Shown: positions 16,476 to 24,936, counted from the stretch's first letter. The stretch: 64,000 nucleotides of DNA from Micavibrio_A sp964539025 (GCA_964539025.1 CAZIFA010000006.1:1-64000), one strand, 5' to 3'. A program made the numbers and translations. Notes: generated by a model not told the origin, from the sequence alone.

Positions 16476-16919
16476 ATGACTATTGTTGTATTGTCTGACG
16501 GCGGGCGCGATGCATGCCGCAAGAAGGCTGCAAAAAAAGTATGCGACCTGGCGGCTGCATTTAATTCATTGCCCGAACCGGAACAATTTGAAAGAGCCTA
16601 TGCCTATTTTGAGGTTGCGCGTCGTGCAGCAGAGGCATGCATAGAGAATTTTGAACCTGCAAATTTTTACGAGCGCAAAAATAATGAAAAACCGATTGAA
16701 GAAATACGTGAGATAATGATCGGTGGCCTTCAGGCTATTCACCTGATGGAGAATGCCTGCAATGTAATGGAGGGGTTGTCTATATCACAAGTCAATGGAA
16801 AATCGACAACCCTTGCTGACTGTGTAGATACGGCCTCTCGACTCAAGAAATTATATGTAGCTTATACAAGCAGTGTCATTGTTAATGACGTTATGCCCGC
16901 ACGAGAATTTCGTCATTAA
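16476..16919 (+). CDS. Hypothetical protein, 147 residues
   Basis: A small soluble, mainly helical protein that follows the acyl-CoA dehydrogenase by 12 bp and precedes panC by 10 bp, all on the same strand. It contains four to five cysteines (for example in RDACRKKAAKKVCDLAAAF and VMENACNVMEG-like segments) with no recognised metal pattern. No signal peptide or family was recognised. Its base composition is slightly AT-richer than the flanking genes. A functional link to either neighbour is only positional. Confidence 0.55.
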   Translation: MTIVVLSDGGRDACRKKAAKKVCDLAAAFNSLPEPEQFERAYAYFEVARRAAEACIENFEPANFYERKNNEKPIEEIREIMIGGLQAIHLMENACNVMEGLSISQVNGKSTTLADCVDTASRLKKLYVAYTSSVIVNDVMPAREFRH

Positions 16920-16929
16920 ATGTTTAGCC

Positions 16930-17772
16930 ATGCGCATACTTGATTCCCTTTCCGTTCTTCGAAGCTTCGTTAAAGACAACCGCAAGGCGGGGAAGACCAT
17001 TTCCTTCGTGCCCACGATGGGCGCGTTGCATGATGGTCATATCGAACTGGTACGGCAAGGCTTGGCCCGCACAGATATTTGTATTCCCTATATTTTCGTG
17101 AACCCAAAACAATTTGCGCCAACCGAAGATCTTGCGGCCTATCCGCGCACGCTGGAATCCGATCTGGAAAAACTGCGCAGTGTCAGTGCGAGCGCGGTGT
17201 ATCTGCCTTCTATGAACGATATCTATCCCGAAGGTTTTGCCACAAATGTAATTGTGAGTAGCGTGGCAAAGCCGCTGGAGGGTGAATTTCGGCCTGATTT
17301 TTTTAACGGCGTTGCCACGGTGGTCGCCAAAATGCTTTTGCAATGCTTGCCCGATATCGCACTGTTCGGGGAGAAGGATTATCAGCAACTGCTTGTGATC
17401 AAGCGCATGGCAAAGGATCTCGATATTCCGGTGGAAATTATCGGCGTGCCGACGGTCCGCGATGAAAACGGGCTGGCGCTGTCTTCTCGCAACGCTTACT
17501 TGAACGAAGACCAATATAAAACCGCCATCCAGCTCAACAAAATTCTTAAAGAATTGGGTACGGCTATCAAACAGGGCAAAGATATTGTCATCAGCGAAAC
17601 CCATGCGCACAAACAGCTTCTCGATGCAGGGTTTGAAAAGGTGGATTACATCACCGCCCGCAATGCCGATACGCTTCTGGTCCCGCAAAAGGGTGATAAA
17701 AACCTGCGCCTTCTGGCCGCCGCATGGTTGGGCAAGGCAAGGCTTATCGACAATATGCCGCTTTCGGACTAG
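16930..17772 (+). CDS. panC: Pantothenate synthetase
   Basis: A 280-residue enzyme that joins D-pantoate and beta-alanine with ATP to form pantothenate, the precursor of CoA. The nucleotidyltransferase-fold motifs are intact: FVPTMGALHDGHIELV (HxGH), FGEKDYQQLLVI and ALSSRNAYL. The length is normal. The start is set at ATG 16930, where homology begins; upstream in-frame codons fall within the preceding gene. It has no clear ribosome-binding site, so coupling to the upstream gene is possible. CoA supply fits the neighbouring acyl-CoA metabolism genes. Confidence 0.95.
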   Translation: MRILDSLSVLRSFVKDNRKAGKTISFVPTMGALHDGHIELVRQGLARTDICIPYIFVNPKQFAPTEDLAAYPRTLESDLEKLRSVSASAVYLPSMNDIYPEGFATNVIVSSVAKPLEGEFRPDFFNGVATVVAKMLLQCLPDIALFGEKDYQQLLVIKRMAKDLDIPVEIIGVPTVRDENGLALSSRNAYLNEDQYKTAIQLNKILKELGTAIKQGKDIVISETHAHKQLLDAGFEKVDYITARNADTLLVPQKGDKNLRLLAAAWLGKARLIDNMPLSD

Positions 17773-17795
17773 AATCGGCAAAGCAGGAGAAAAAT

Positions 17796-18089
17796 ATGTC
17801 GCTCGATAATATTGCCGAACAAATGCAAAGGCGTCTTACAGGCTTCAATCATACAGCCAAGTTCGACTTCGAAGAAGACGGCGTTGTGTTTGTAGATGCA
17901 ACGCAGAACCCGCCCGTCGTGAGCAACGAAGACAATGACGCCGAAGTAACACTGCGCTGTTCGCTGGAAACGTTTGAAAAAATCATTAGGGGCGATACGG
18001 ATCCCACCATCGCCTTTACCCTGGGTAAGCTCAAAGTCAGCGGCTCGATGGGTCTCGCCCTCAAACTCAACTCATATCTGGAAAGCTAG
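17796..18089 (+). CDS. SCP2 sterol-binding domain protein
   Basis: A 97-residue single-domain protein of the SCP2 lipid-transfer family. Typical features are the acidic beta strand DAEVTLRCSLETFEKIIRGD followed by DPTIAFTLGKLKVSGSMGLALKL, the conserved strand-helix end that forms the lipid-binding tunnel. Such stand-alone bacterial SCP2 proteins bind fatty acyl chains or acyl-CoA. ATG 17796 is preceded by AGGAGA at 17785-17790. It lies 23 bp after panC and overlaps the convergent fadL stop by four bases (CTAG). A role in handling fatty acyl groups is inferred from family and neighbours. Confidence 0.88.
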   Translation: MSLDNIAEQMQRRLTGFNHTAKFDFEEDGVVFVDATQNPPVVSNEDNDAEVTLRCSLETFEKIIRGDTDPTIAFTLGKLKVSGSMGLALKLNSYLES

Positions 18090-19393
18090 AATCGATACCG
18101 GATCGCGGTGGAAACAATGCCGACGCTGCCTTCGGTCGTTCCGCGTGTTACGGTAACAGTGCCCGCTACGGGTGAAATATCGCGCTGGTTGATTCGTTCC
18201 TTTGAAACATCGATATAGGTTCCAGATAAATCGAACGACAAACTATCGTTTAACTCGTAGGAAAACCCTGCCGAAAACCATTTGCGATCACCGTCGGGAA
18301 TACGCGTGGAACGGAAATCATCCACGGTCGGCGTCGGGTCGTACTGAAACCCTGCTTTCAATTGCAGCCGCTCGTTCATCTGATACCGCGTACCAATCGC
18401 AAAACCCAATGTATTCTTGTATCCCTGCTTTGTGCTGCTGAATGTCCCGTTGGACAGCGTCACGGGGATATCGTCAAAATTAGACCATTCATACCAGTTG
18501 GCACTGCCCAGAAGCGTCCAATTTTTGCCGATCTTTTGTGAGACACCAAGCGAAGCGATGTTAGGCAGATCAAGCTCCGCCGATCCTTCGATACGCGATG
18601 ACGTACCGCTTAGAACACCGAGCGCGCCACTGATGGGTAATCTGTTGATCAGGCGTCCTTCGAGCTTATGACTGACGCCGTGCTTATAATGCGCGCCGAT
18701 CTTGGTGCCTTCGATGGGTTTTAAAAGAAGGCCCGCGTTAAAGCCCACGGCAAAATCATCGCCCGATAAATCCGCCATTCCGTCTGTAGATGTGGATTGT
18801 GTCGCGCCGGGCGCTGGAATGGCGTTTTCCAGATGCGCATCCGACTTTTGTGCATTTATGCCCGCGCCGATGGAAAGCCAGTCGGTTGCCTTCCACGCTA
18901 TGCTAGGCGCGACGTCAATCACCGATAGTTGCGACTGGCTGGAATTATATCTTCCTACGAAATCCTTATCATATTCGTTGGCTAGACCGAACGGCGCTGT
19001 CACTGCAATGCCGATCCAGAGCGTGTCCTCTTTCAGTGGCGCTGAAAAAAACAGGTTGGGTATGGCGGCGGCATCGAACGGATTATCGCCGTTTCTTCCG
19101 GGAATGGGGGCCGATATGGCGCCGCCGGTCGAACCTGCGTTTTTAAATTTCGCTTCGGGCAGCAGAATATGCGCACCCGCATAAAACTCGCGGCGGGCAA
19201 GTTCCGTCATGCCTGCGGGATTGTAATACACCGTGCTGGCGTCTTGCGTATCTGCCACCGCGCCCGCAAAGGCGGTACCAAGGCCGGATACGGATTGTTC
19301 TTGAATATAAAAACTTGCGGCTTTCGCATCGGAAGGCAGTATCACAAGGCAGGCGGCAGATAAAAGCCCTACGCGAAGATATATATGAATCAT
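18086..19393 (-). CDS. OmpP1/FadL/TodX family outer membrane transporter
   Basis: A 435-residue outer membrane beta-barrel for uptake of long-chain fatty acids or other hydrophobic molecules. A signal peptide (about residues 1-26) is followed by the FadL N-terminal signature ASFYIQEQSVSGLGTAFAG and DASTVYYNPAGMTEL, in which the NPAG motif is diagnostic. The protein ends in an aromatic residue after alternating strand residues (STAIRYRF), as expected for BAM-dependent barrels. It lies next to SCP2 and within a window holding beta-oxidation genes, which supports a fatty-acid role. The four-base overlap with SCP2 leaves no room for a terminator between them. Confidence 0.92.
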   Translation of the reverse strand: MIHIYLRVGLLSAACLVILPSDAKAASFYIQEQSVSGLGTAFAGAVADTQDASTVYYNPAGMTELARREFYAGAHILLPEAKFKNAGSTGGAISAPIPGRNGDNPFDAAAIPNLFFSAPLKEDTLWIGIAVTAPFGLANEYDKDFVGRYNSSQSQLSVIDVAPSIAWKATDWLSIGAGINAQKSDAHLENAIPAPGATQSTSTDGMADLSGDDFAVGFNAGLLLKPIEGTKIGAHYKHGVSHKLEGRLINRLPISGALGVLSGTSSRIEGSAELDLPNIASLGVSQKIGKNWTLLGSANWYEWSNFDDIPVTLSNGTFSSTKQGYKNTLGFAIGTRYQMNERLQLKAGFQYDPTPTVDDFRSTRIPDGDRKWFSAGFSYELNDSLSFDLSGTYIDVSKERINQRDISPVAGTVTVTRGTTEGSVGIVSTAIRYRF

Positions 19394-19481
19394 AACAGCC
19401 TCTCGTTCGGGATTTTAATCAATTCCGGAAAGCACAGCTAGAAAAAATCCCGCTGAGGCGCGTAAACATACAATCTTATGC

Positions 19482-20114
19482 TTATTGCGCTGCGTTCTGC
19501 GCTATCCAGCCTGAAACGATTTCGGCCATCGTCTGCGCATTGTCTTCCATTTTGAAGATGTGCAGCAAGCGATCATCCGGTCCAATGAAGTAGATGAATG
19601 AAGAATGATCCATCGTGTATTCGGTCATGCCGGGTTCTTCGCGTTTTGCGGCATAGATTTTATATCCCTTGAGCGCTTTTTTAATCTGCTCCGGTGTTCC
19701 CGATAGACCGATGAGGGATGGATGAAACAGGGAAATGTAGTCCTTCATCTTTTCCGGCGTATCGCGCTCCGGGTCCACCGTGATGAAAATAGGCTGGATC
19801 AAGTTTGCTTTATCGCCCAGCGTTTTAAGTGCGCTCGTAATCTTGGACAATTCGGTCGGGCATATAGCGGGGCAAAAAGTAAAACCGAAATAGATAAGTC
19901 TGTATTTGCCCGCAAAATCCTTTTCCGTGACGGTCTTGTCGTTATGGTCGGTTAAGGTAAAAGGCCCGCCGAACGCATTGGATGTCACGGCGATCAGGCT
20001 CTGTGGGCCGTCCGGGGTTAGGGCGCCGTTCTTCTGGACATAAAAGGCAATTCCCGCGAGAATAAGCCCGAGCAAAGCGGCGGCGGCGATTAAGGCAAAG
20101 CGCGTTTTCATCAT
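19482..20114 (-). CDS. SCO1/SenC family copper chaperone
   Basis: A 210-residue membrane-anchored protein. An N-terminal hydrophobic anchor (residues 5-25) holds a thioredoxin-fold domain in the periplasm. The copper ligands of the SCO family are present: CxxxC in FGFTFCPAICPTELS (about residues 78-92) and the later histidine in YTMDHSSFIYFIGP. SCO proteins deliver copper to the CuA site of cytochrome c oxidase or act as thiol reductants. The PCuAC chaperone at 59612 is the usual functional partner. The gene is divergent from the P-loop kinase gene with only 14 bp between the start codons. Confidence 0.93.
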   Translation of the reverse strand: MMKTRFALIAAAALLGLILAGIAFYVQKNGALTPDGPQSLIAVTSNAFGGPFTLTDHNDKTVTEKDFAGKYRLIYFGFTFCPAICPTELSKITSALKTLGDKANLIQPIFITVDPERDTPEKMKDYISLFHPSLIGLSGTPEQIKKALKGYKIYAAKREEPGMTEYTMDHSSFIYFIGPDDRLLHIFKMEDNAQTMAEIVSGWIAQNAAQ

Positions 20115-20128
20115 GGGGTGATTTATAT

Positions 20129-20668
20129 ATGGCGATCAAATTAAAGTCCATCCGCGAAAATAAGCCAGAAGCGTTGGTGCTGGTCGGCTTGCCGGGTAGC
20201 GGCAAGAGCACATGGGCGTGGGATTTCAAAGGCGGGTATCCGGTCCTATCAATTGATTCCCACATCGAACGTATGGCCTATGAAAAAGACATGGAATACG
20301 CGCAAGCGTTAAAAACATTCTTCCCGCAGGCGACACAGGCGTTCAAAGAAGACGTGCTGACATTCTGCCGCGCAAAACAATCTTTTATCTGGGATCAATC
20401 CAACTTAACGCGCGAAGGGCGGGAGTTGATCTACAAAATGCTCTCACCGACGCACAAAGTCACCTATGTCTGCTTTTTCGTTCCGGTCGAAGAATGTATA
20501 CGCCGGATTGAACGGCGCGTGGCGGCGGGCGGTGTTCCTATCGATCCGGTGCTGATCCGCAAACTGGCATACCGCTGCGAATTTCCTTCATCGAAATCAG
20601 GCGAAAAATACGATCGTATTGTGCAATTAAAACATCCTGCGTGGGGCGCGCACGGAAAGGCCGCATAA
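20129..20668 (+). CDS. P-loop kinase/ATPase (AAA_33-like), 179 residues
   Basis: A small P-loop protein with a clear Walker A (LVGLPGSGKSTWA, about residues 17-29), an aspartate-containing strand at LSIDSHIERM, and a lid-like basic helix ECIRRIERRVAAGGVPID. The layout resembles the AAA_33/zeta-toxin/polynucleotide-kinase-like group of small-molecule or nucleic-acid kinases. The strand IWDQSNLTREGR, with its Asp and an Arg, matches the IDxTN-like pattern of that group. No antitoxin-like gene is next to it, so a toxin role is not suggested. The substrate is unknown. It ends at a strong terminator. Confidence 0.8.
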   Translation: MAIKLKSIRENKPEALVLVGLPGSGKSTWAWDFKGGYPVLSIDSHIERMAYEKDMEYAQALKTFFPQATQAFKEDVLTFCRAKQSFIWDQSNLTREGRELIYKMLSPTHKVTYVCFFVPVEECIRRIERRVAAGGVPIDPVLIRKLAYRCEFPSSKSGEKYDRIVQLKHPAWGAHGKAA

Positions 20669-20669
20669 A

Positions 20670-20699
20670 AAAGACGCCGGAGGAGTCGCCGGCGTCTTT
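20670..20699. terminator. Rho-independent terminator
   Basis: AAAGACGCCGG (20670-20680) and CCGGCGTCTTT (20689-20699) form a perfect 11-base stem with an 8-base loop. It follows the P-loop gene's stop directly and also faces the phoH 3' end on the other strand, so it probably serves both. Confidence 0.85.
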
Positions 20700-20729
20700 A
20701 TCGGGTCTGAAGGAATGAAATTCTACGCC

Positions 20730-21485
20730 TTATAAAACCTCTAACATTTCGGCGACCAGCGGATGGCGGACGATGTCGGCTTGACCCAGCCTGATGACGG
20801 CGATGTTGGGAAGCGCCTCGAACCTTGCGGCCACATCTTCGAGGCCCGACACGCCGGGAAGAAGGTCGGACTGGCCTGGATCGCCCGTCACCACCATGGT
20901 CGAATTCCAGCCAAGACGGGAAAGCAGCATCTTGAGCTGGCCGTAGGTACAGTTTTGCGCCTCATCGATCACGATATAGGCATTGTTGAGCGTGCGGCCC
21001 CGCATAAAGCCGACAGGCGCGATCTCTATCGTCCCTTCGTCCATATACTGGCGAACTTTCTTGCCGCCCAGACGATCACCCAGCGCGTCATAAAGGGGCC
21101 TCAGGTAAGGGGCCATCTTTTCGTGCATGTCGCCGGGCAGATAGCCTAAGGATTCTCCGGCCTCCATGGCAGGACGGGACAGAACGATTTTTTCGACCTT
21201 GCCCTTGTTCAGCGCTTCGACGGCGGCGCATATGGCCAGATATGTTTTCCCCGTTCCGGCTGGACCGATTGCCATGGTGAGGTTGTGAGAGGCGATGGCC
21301 TCCATCAACTCCCTCTGGCCGTCTGTGCGTGGACGGACTGTTTTGACATAGCCTTTGTCGCGGGCTTGATCAATCTCGGCATCCAGCGGGTGCCAGTCAT
21401 TGTCTTCGAATGTGGGGTGAATAATGTTCCCGTTCTTATGATGTCTGCCCTTATCGTTGTAATTCTTTTTTGCTTTTTTAGACAT
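20730..21485 (-). CDS. PhoH family ATPase
   Basis: A 251-residue PhoH-like protein. The Walker A MAIGPAGTGKTYLA (about residues 72-85), the Walker B IVIDEAQNCTYGQLKMLL (DEAQ) and the sensor-like MVVTGDPGQSDLLPG are all present, as is RPAMEAGESLGYLPGD, characteristic of PhoH. PhoH proteins are RNA-related ATPases with helicase-like folds. The N-terminus has an unusual basic, Lys/His/Asn-rich start (SKKAKKNYNDKGRHHKNG) and lacks the PIN domain of longer PhoH2 proteins. Upstream is a 357-bp intergenic region with strong dyads (see the candidate RNA). Confidence 0.93.
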   Translation of the reverse strand: MSKKAKKNYNDKGRHHKNGNIIHPTFEDNDWHPLDAEIDQARDKGYVKTVRPRTDGQRELMEAIASHNLTMAIGPAGTGKTYLAICAAVEALNKGKVEKIVLSRPAMEAGESLGYLPGDMHEKMAPYLRPLYDALGDRLGGKKVRQYMDEGTIEIAPVGFMRGRTLNNAYIVIDEAQNCTYGQLKMLLSRLGWNSTMVVTGDPGQSDLLPGVSGLEDVAARFEALPNIAVIRLGQADIVRHPLVAEMLEVL

Positions 21486-21548
21486 ATATAGAATCCTCCT
21501 GTTTATGTGGGCGTTGATGGAATGGGATATGGGGTATTTAGAAAAACT

Positions 21549-21765
21549 GCGGCAAAAAAGCCGCCGGATGCGGATCCTGCGGCTTAAAAAATTCGTGACA
21601 ATGATGGACCGTTTCGGGTAGGGCGCTTAAAATGGCAGCGCCACTGATTTCATCGGGATGTGCGTATCTGTCTGATATCAAGGAGAACCCTTGTGAGGAA
21701 AGACGTGAGAACAACCTGATAGCGATTCTATCAGAGATTCAGGGTTCTTGCGGGATAAATATTTT
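21549..21765 (-). ncRNA. Candidate structured RNA between phoH and sod
   Basis: This 357-bp gap has no protein gene but several strong dyads. AGAACCCT/AGGGTTCT (21684-21691 with 21741-21748) enclose CTGATAG/CTATCAG (21716-21734). GGCGCT/AGCGCC spans 21622-21642. On the minus strand an 11-pair stem with one mismatch (21558-21564 with 21579-21585, inner 21566-21569 with 21574-21577) is followed by six T, a rho-independent terminator. Together they suggest a minus-strand RNA of about 200 nt, or a long phoH leader with an attenuator. The 6S RNA is comparable in size, but I cannot identify it. The ends are estimated. Confidence 0.35.
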
Positions 21766-21842
21766 GCTTTAGGGTGAATTTACGGCTTGACGAACCAATC
21801 CGACGCGGTGCGCGTTGGCCTTACCATTTACGGGAGATTTGT

Positions 21843-22592
21843 ATGGAAAAGCTTGTATCGAAAAGAACATTTCTGGGTTATCTGGCCTCCGTGCCGCTGG
21901 GCGTTGCCGCTTTGCGTTTGGTGAACGGCAATGGGTTTATTTATTCTGCCAACGCGGCGGAAACGCCAAAAACGACAGGGCCGTTTACACTGCCCAAATT
22001 GCCGTATGCTTTGAGCGCGCTGGAAAAAGCGATCGATGCGCAAACGATGGAACTCCATTACGGCAAACATCACCAGGCTTACATTGATAAATTAAATGGC
22101 GAGGTCGCAAAGAACGCAAAACTCAAAGACAAATCACTCGATGACATCGTCAGGAATATTTCCAAATACAATGACACCGTGCGCAACAACGCGGGCGGCC
22201 ACTGGAACCATTCTTTCTTTTGGGAAATCATGTCCCCGCAACCCTCCGCACCGTCGGAAGAACTTGCCGCCGCTATCAACACCGCCTTCGGCTCTTTGGA
22301 AGAAATGCAGAAAAAATTCGAAGAGGCGGGGACGAAACAATTCGGCTCCGGCTGGGTCTGGCTGATTGTGAACAAAGACGGCAAACTTGAAATCACCTCA
22401 ACGCCCAATCAGGACAATCCTCTAATGGGCAATGCGAAAGTGAAAGGCACGCCGATCCTTGCCAACGATGTTTGGGAACATGCTTATTATCTGCGCTACT
22501 TCAACAAACGCGCGGACTATCTCAAAACATGGTGGAAGGTTGTGAACTGGCAGAAAGCGTCAAACCTGTTCAGCGCGACCAAGAAAGCTTAA
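21843..22592 (+). CDS. Fe/Mn superoxide dismutase with N-terminal export signal
   Basis: A 249-residue protein. The last 200 residues are a complete Fe/Mn superoxide dismutase: LHYGKHHQAYIDKLN (first His ligand, residue 72), GGHWNHSFFWE (second His), SGWVWLIV, and NDVWEHAYYLRYFNKRADYL (Asp and His ligands). An N-terminal extension precedes it, with Ser-Lys-Arg-Thr-Phe-Leu, a hydrophobic core (residues 11-24) and an Ala-rich cleavage-like site near residue 39, resembling a Tat-type signal with Lys-Arg instead of Arg-Arg. The enzyme therefore probably acts in the periplasm. Start ATG 21843 has GGGAG before it. Its stop overlaps the convergent gene by four bases (TTAA). Confidence 0.92.
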   Translation: MEKLVSKRTFLGYLASVPLGVAALRLVNGNGFIYSANAAETPKTTGPFTLPKLPYALSALEKAIDAQTMELHYGKHHQAYIDKLNGEVAKNAKLKDKSLDDIVRNISKYNDTVRNNAGGHWNHSFFWEIMSPQPSAPSEELAAAINTAFGSLEEMQKKFEEAGTKQFGSGWVWLIVNKDGKLEITSTPNQDNPLMGNAKVKGTPILANDVWEHAYYLRYFNKRADYLKTWWKVVNWQKASNLFSATKKA

Positions 22593-23425
22593 GCAGCTTC
22601 TTTCGCCGTATTTGCCGCGTTTTTCACGTTCTTTTGAATGAGCCACCAGGCGAGTTTTGAAACGCCTTTGCCCGCGATTCCTTTGGGGTCGAACCCGCAC
22701 GCCTTGAACACCATGGCGACGGCGCGATCAACCTGCGGCTCCTGATAATATGAATACGCGCGCTTCATATATTCGCGGCTCCACACTTTGCGGTCATATT
22801 GTTCGTTATCATTCGCGTTGGCGGCGAAGAATGCGTAGGACAATTCATCGTCTTCCGATTCCGCAATCCGCCCCAGCGCAATTTTCAAACGCTTCATCCG
22901 GCTCATGCCTTCGCGTTTCACGTAACGGTTCAGCGTGTCGTAGAACAATTTGTAGTGACGGAATTCATCGCCCGCTATCTTGGCGCAGATTTCTTTGAGC
23001 ACAGGCTCATCCGTGCTCATGCCGATGGCGGAATAATAAGACGACGTCCCTGTTTCCACCATGCAGCGCGCGACCATCTCTCCCGTGCGGCTTCCGCGAA
23101 TCGACGTGTCGTTGTTCAAATGCTCGATCTTGTAGCCTTCGCGGAATTTCGCCATGGCTTCTTCGAGCGACCAAGTCGGGTCCACAGTCTCTGCCCAGCG
23201 GCCAAGGCTCTTGCCGTGCTGCACTTCCTCGGTCGCCCAGCAACGCGACATGGCCTGGAATTCGGGGTCGTCCGCAAACACCCGCTCTAAATACGCGGAA
23301 TAGGCGACCGCATTATATTCGACGAGCGCCGCCGCCTTGACCACTTTGAGCAGGTCGGGCGTCACTTTGGATAGGTCCAATCTGTCCCATTGGATCTCGT
23401 TCATATCCCAGTGCGGCATGCTCAT
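22589..23425 (-). CDS. Ferritin-like di-iron protein (acyl-ACP desaturase-like)
   Basis: A 278-residue, all-helical protein with the four-helix di-iron pattern: Glu in LVEYNAVAYSAYLER, ExxH in ATEEVQHGKSL, Glu in CMVETGTSSYYSAIG and ExxH in AGDEFRHYKLFYD. This arrangement fits the ferritin-like superfamily and recalls bacterial acyl-ACP desaturase-like proteins. The exact reaction (desaturation, hydroxylation or oxidase) cannot be stated. No signal peptide is present, so it is cytosolic. An AGGAG ribosome-binding site precedes ATG 23425. It converges with the superoxide dismutase gene. Confidence 0.8.
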   Translation of the reverse strand: MSMPHWDMNEIQWDRLDLSKVTPDLLKVVKAAALVEYNAVAYSAYLERVFADDPEFQAMSRCWATEEVQHGKSLGRWAETVDPTWSLEEAMAKFREGYKIEHLNNDTSIRGSRTGEMVARCMVETGTSSYYSAIGMSTDEPVLKEICAKIAGDEFRHYKLFYDTLNRYVKREGMSRMKRLKIALGRIAESEDDELSYAFFAANANDNEQYDRKVWSREYMKRAYSYYQEPQVDRAVAMVFKACGFDPKGIAGKGVSKLAWWLIQKNVKNAANTAKEAA

Positions 23426-23605
23426 AAGCGGCTCCTTATTTTAAGGCTTTGAAAAAACACCAATATCACCCTCACGCCGGTGTTGCAAGAATGTCACTTT
23501 CGCCTGACAATTCAGAGGCTTGTAAATTAGGTATTGAATCGCGCGTGAATAATGATAAATACTGAAACTAACGCACGTGTCTATGGCCCTTCCCACAAAG
23601 AAGTT

Positions 23606-23666
23606 ATGGTTATGCTACGACGGAAAACTAACTGTTAACCGGGACAAAAGGTCCCCTTTAATTTAG
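23606..23666 (+). promoter_or_regulatory. Possible leader peptide and hairpin upstream of ornithine decarboxylase
   Basis: ATG 23606 opens a 10-codon frame (MVMLRRKTNC) with two successive Arg codons (CGA CGG) and a weak AAGAAG before it. A perfect hairpin GGGAC-AAAAG-GTCCC at 23641-23655 begins 2 bases after its stop (23636-23638), and the decarboxylase start follows 24 bases later. Another overlapping frame starts at 23583 and runs to 23666. The arrangement fits a polyamine- or ornithine-sensing leader, as known for speF genes. Regulation is inferred. Confidence 0.35.
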
Positions 23667-23679
23667 GGTTTTAACGTTG

Positions 23680-24894
23680 ATGTACCACAACATTCCTGAT
23701 GGGGCGATGGCCTCATCGTACGCATCTACATCCCCCAAAATCGACAATCTCGATGCTTATATCAAGCAATCGCGGCCGCGTTTCCCGGTCGCTGTGCTGC
23801 GCCTTGAGAAGCCGGAAAGCAAAGCGCGGGAATTTACCACACTTTTCCCCGGCACTGTCATGTATGCCGTGAAATGCAACCCGGATGAAAGAATGCTGAA
23901 CGCGATCATAGCGGGCGGCGTCGAGAATTTCGACTGCGCCTCGATCGGCGAAATCAGACAGATCCGCGCATTAAAGCCTGATGCAACCATATTCTATATG
24001 CATCCGATCAAGGCGCGCGAATCCATCCGCGAAGCCTATTTCGAACATGGCGTGCGCATCTTCGTTCTGGATTCTGCTGAAGAGTTGAAAAAGATTCTGC
24101 AGGAAACCAAGAATGCGAAGGATTTGACGCTGTTCGTCCGCATGGGCGTGCCCAAGCAAAAAGTCGCGACGGACTTCTCGGTGAAATTCGGCGCGACGCC
24201 GATGCTGGCCGGTGAATTGCTGCGCATGGCTCGTCCACGCGCGGCGCGCTTGGGCCTTGCTTTCCACGTCGGTACCCAATGCACGGACACCAAAGCCTAC
24301 TCTCATGCGGTGAAAGTGGCTTCTGATGTGATCAACGCATCCGGCGTCAATGTCGATGCCATGGATATCGGCGGCGGCTTCCCGGCTGATCTCGACCCTG
24401 CCAATCCTCCGCCTCCGCTCTCGCAATATATCGATGCGGTCAAAGACGCTTTGCGCAAGGCCCGCATGGAAGGGATCGAACTCTTCTGCGAACCCGGCCG
24501 CGCACTCGTGGCCGCTGGCGGTCAATTGGTTGCCCGCGTCGAAGGGCGGAAAGGCGATCTACTGTACTTAAACGACGGCACCTATGGCGGCATCTTCGAA
24601 GGCGGCGGCGCCATCGGCCTGCCATACCCTTCGCGCATGATCCGTGTGAAAGGCGCAAAAGCCGCCACCACTCTGGCGCCGTTCCGCTTCGCTGGCCCGA
24701 CCTGTGATTCCGTCGACATGTTGAAGGGGCCGTTCATGCTGCCTGAAAATATCGGCGAAGGCGATTACATCGTTCTCGACCAGCTCGGCGCCTATGGCGA
24801 AGTCTCGCGCACGGCGTTCAACGGCTTCAATGAAGTCATCGATATCGTGCTGGCGGAAAAGAAATCCAAATCGAAGCTGCGCAAAGTAGCGTAA
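23680..24894 (+). CDS. Ornithine decarboxylase-like type III PLP decarboxylase
   Basis: A 404-residue alanine-racemase-fold decarboxylase. PLP lysine is Lys65 in MYAVKCNPDE; the glycine-rich phosphate-binding loop is DIGGGFPA; FCEPGRALVAAGGQLV and FAGPTCDSVDML (with the active-site Cys) complete the eukaryotic-type ornithine decarboxylase pattern. It makes putrescine from ornithine, the start of polyamine synthesis; related enzymes also accept lysine or diaminopimelate. ATG 23680 is preferred to the TTG just before it. It stands alone behind a structured leader and is followed by a strong terminator. Confidence 0.9.
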   Translation: MYHNIPDGAMASSYASTSPKIDNLDAYIKQSRPRFPVAVLRLEKPESKAREFTTLFPGTVMYAVKCNPDERMLNAIIAGGVENFDCASIGEIRQIRALKPDATIFYMHPIKARESIREAYFEHGVRIFVLDSAEELKKILQETKNAKDLTLFVRMGVPKQKVATDFSVKFGATPMLAGELLRMARPRAARLGLAFHVGTQCTDTKAYSHAVKVASDVINASGVNVDAMDIGGGFPADLDPANPPPPLSQYIDAVKDALRKARMEGIELFCEPGRALVAAGGQLVARVEGRKGDLLYLNDGTYGGIFEGGGAIGLPYPSRMIRVKGAKAATTLAPFRFAGPTCDSVDMLKGPFMLPENIGEGDYIVLDQLGAYGEVSRTAFNGFNEVIDIVLAEKKSKSKLRKVA

Positions 24895-24908
24895 AGACAA
24901 TGAATTAG

Positions 24909-24936
24909 AAAAAACCCGCCGGAATGGCGGGTTTTT
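24909..24936 (+). terminator. Rho-independent terminator after ornithine decarboxylase
   Basis: AAAACCCGCC (24911-24920), loop GGAAT, GGCGGGTTTTT: a strong stem with a T-run 15 bp after the stop codon. Confidence 0.88.

Noticed and set aside
20129..20668. Zeta-toxin of a toxin-antitoxin pair
   Set aside because: The fold is similar, but there is no small antitoxin gene next to it.
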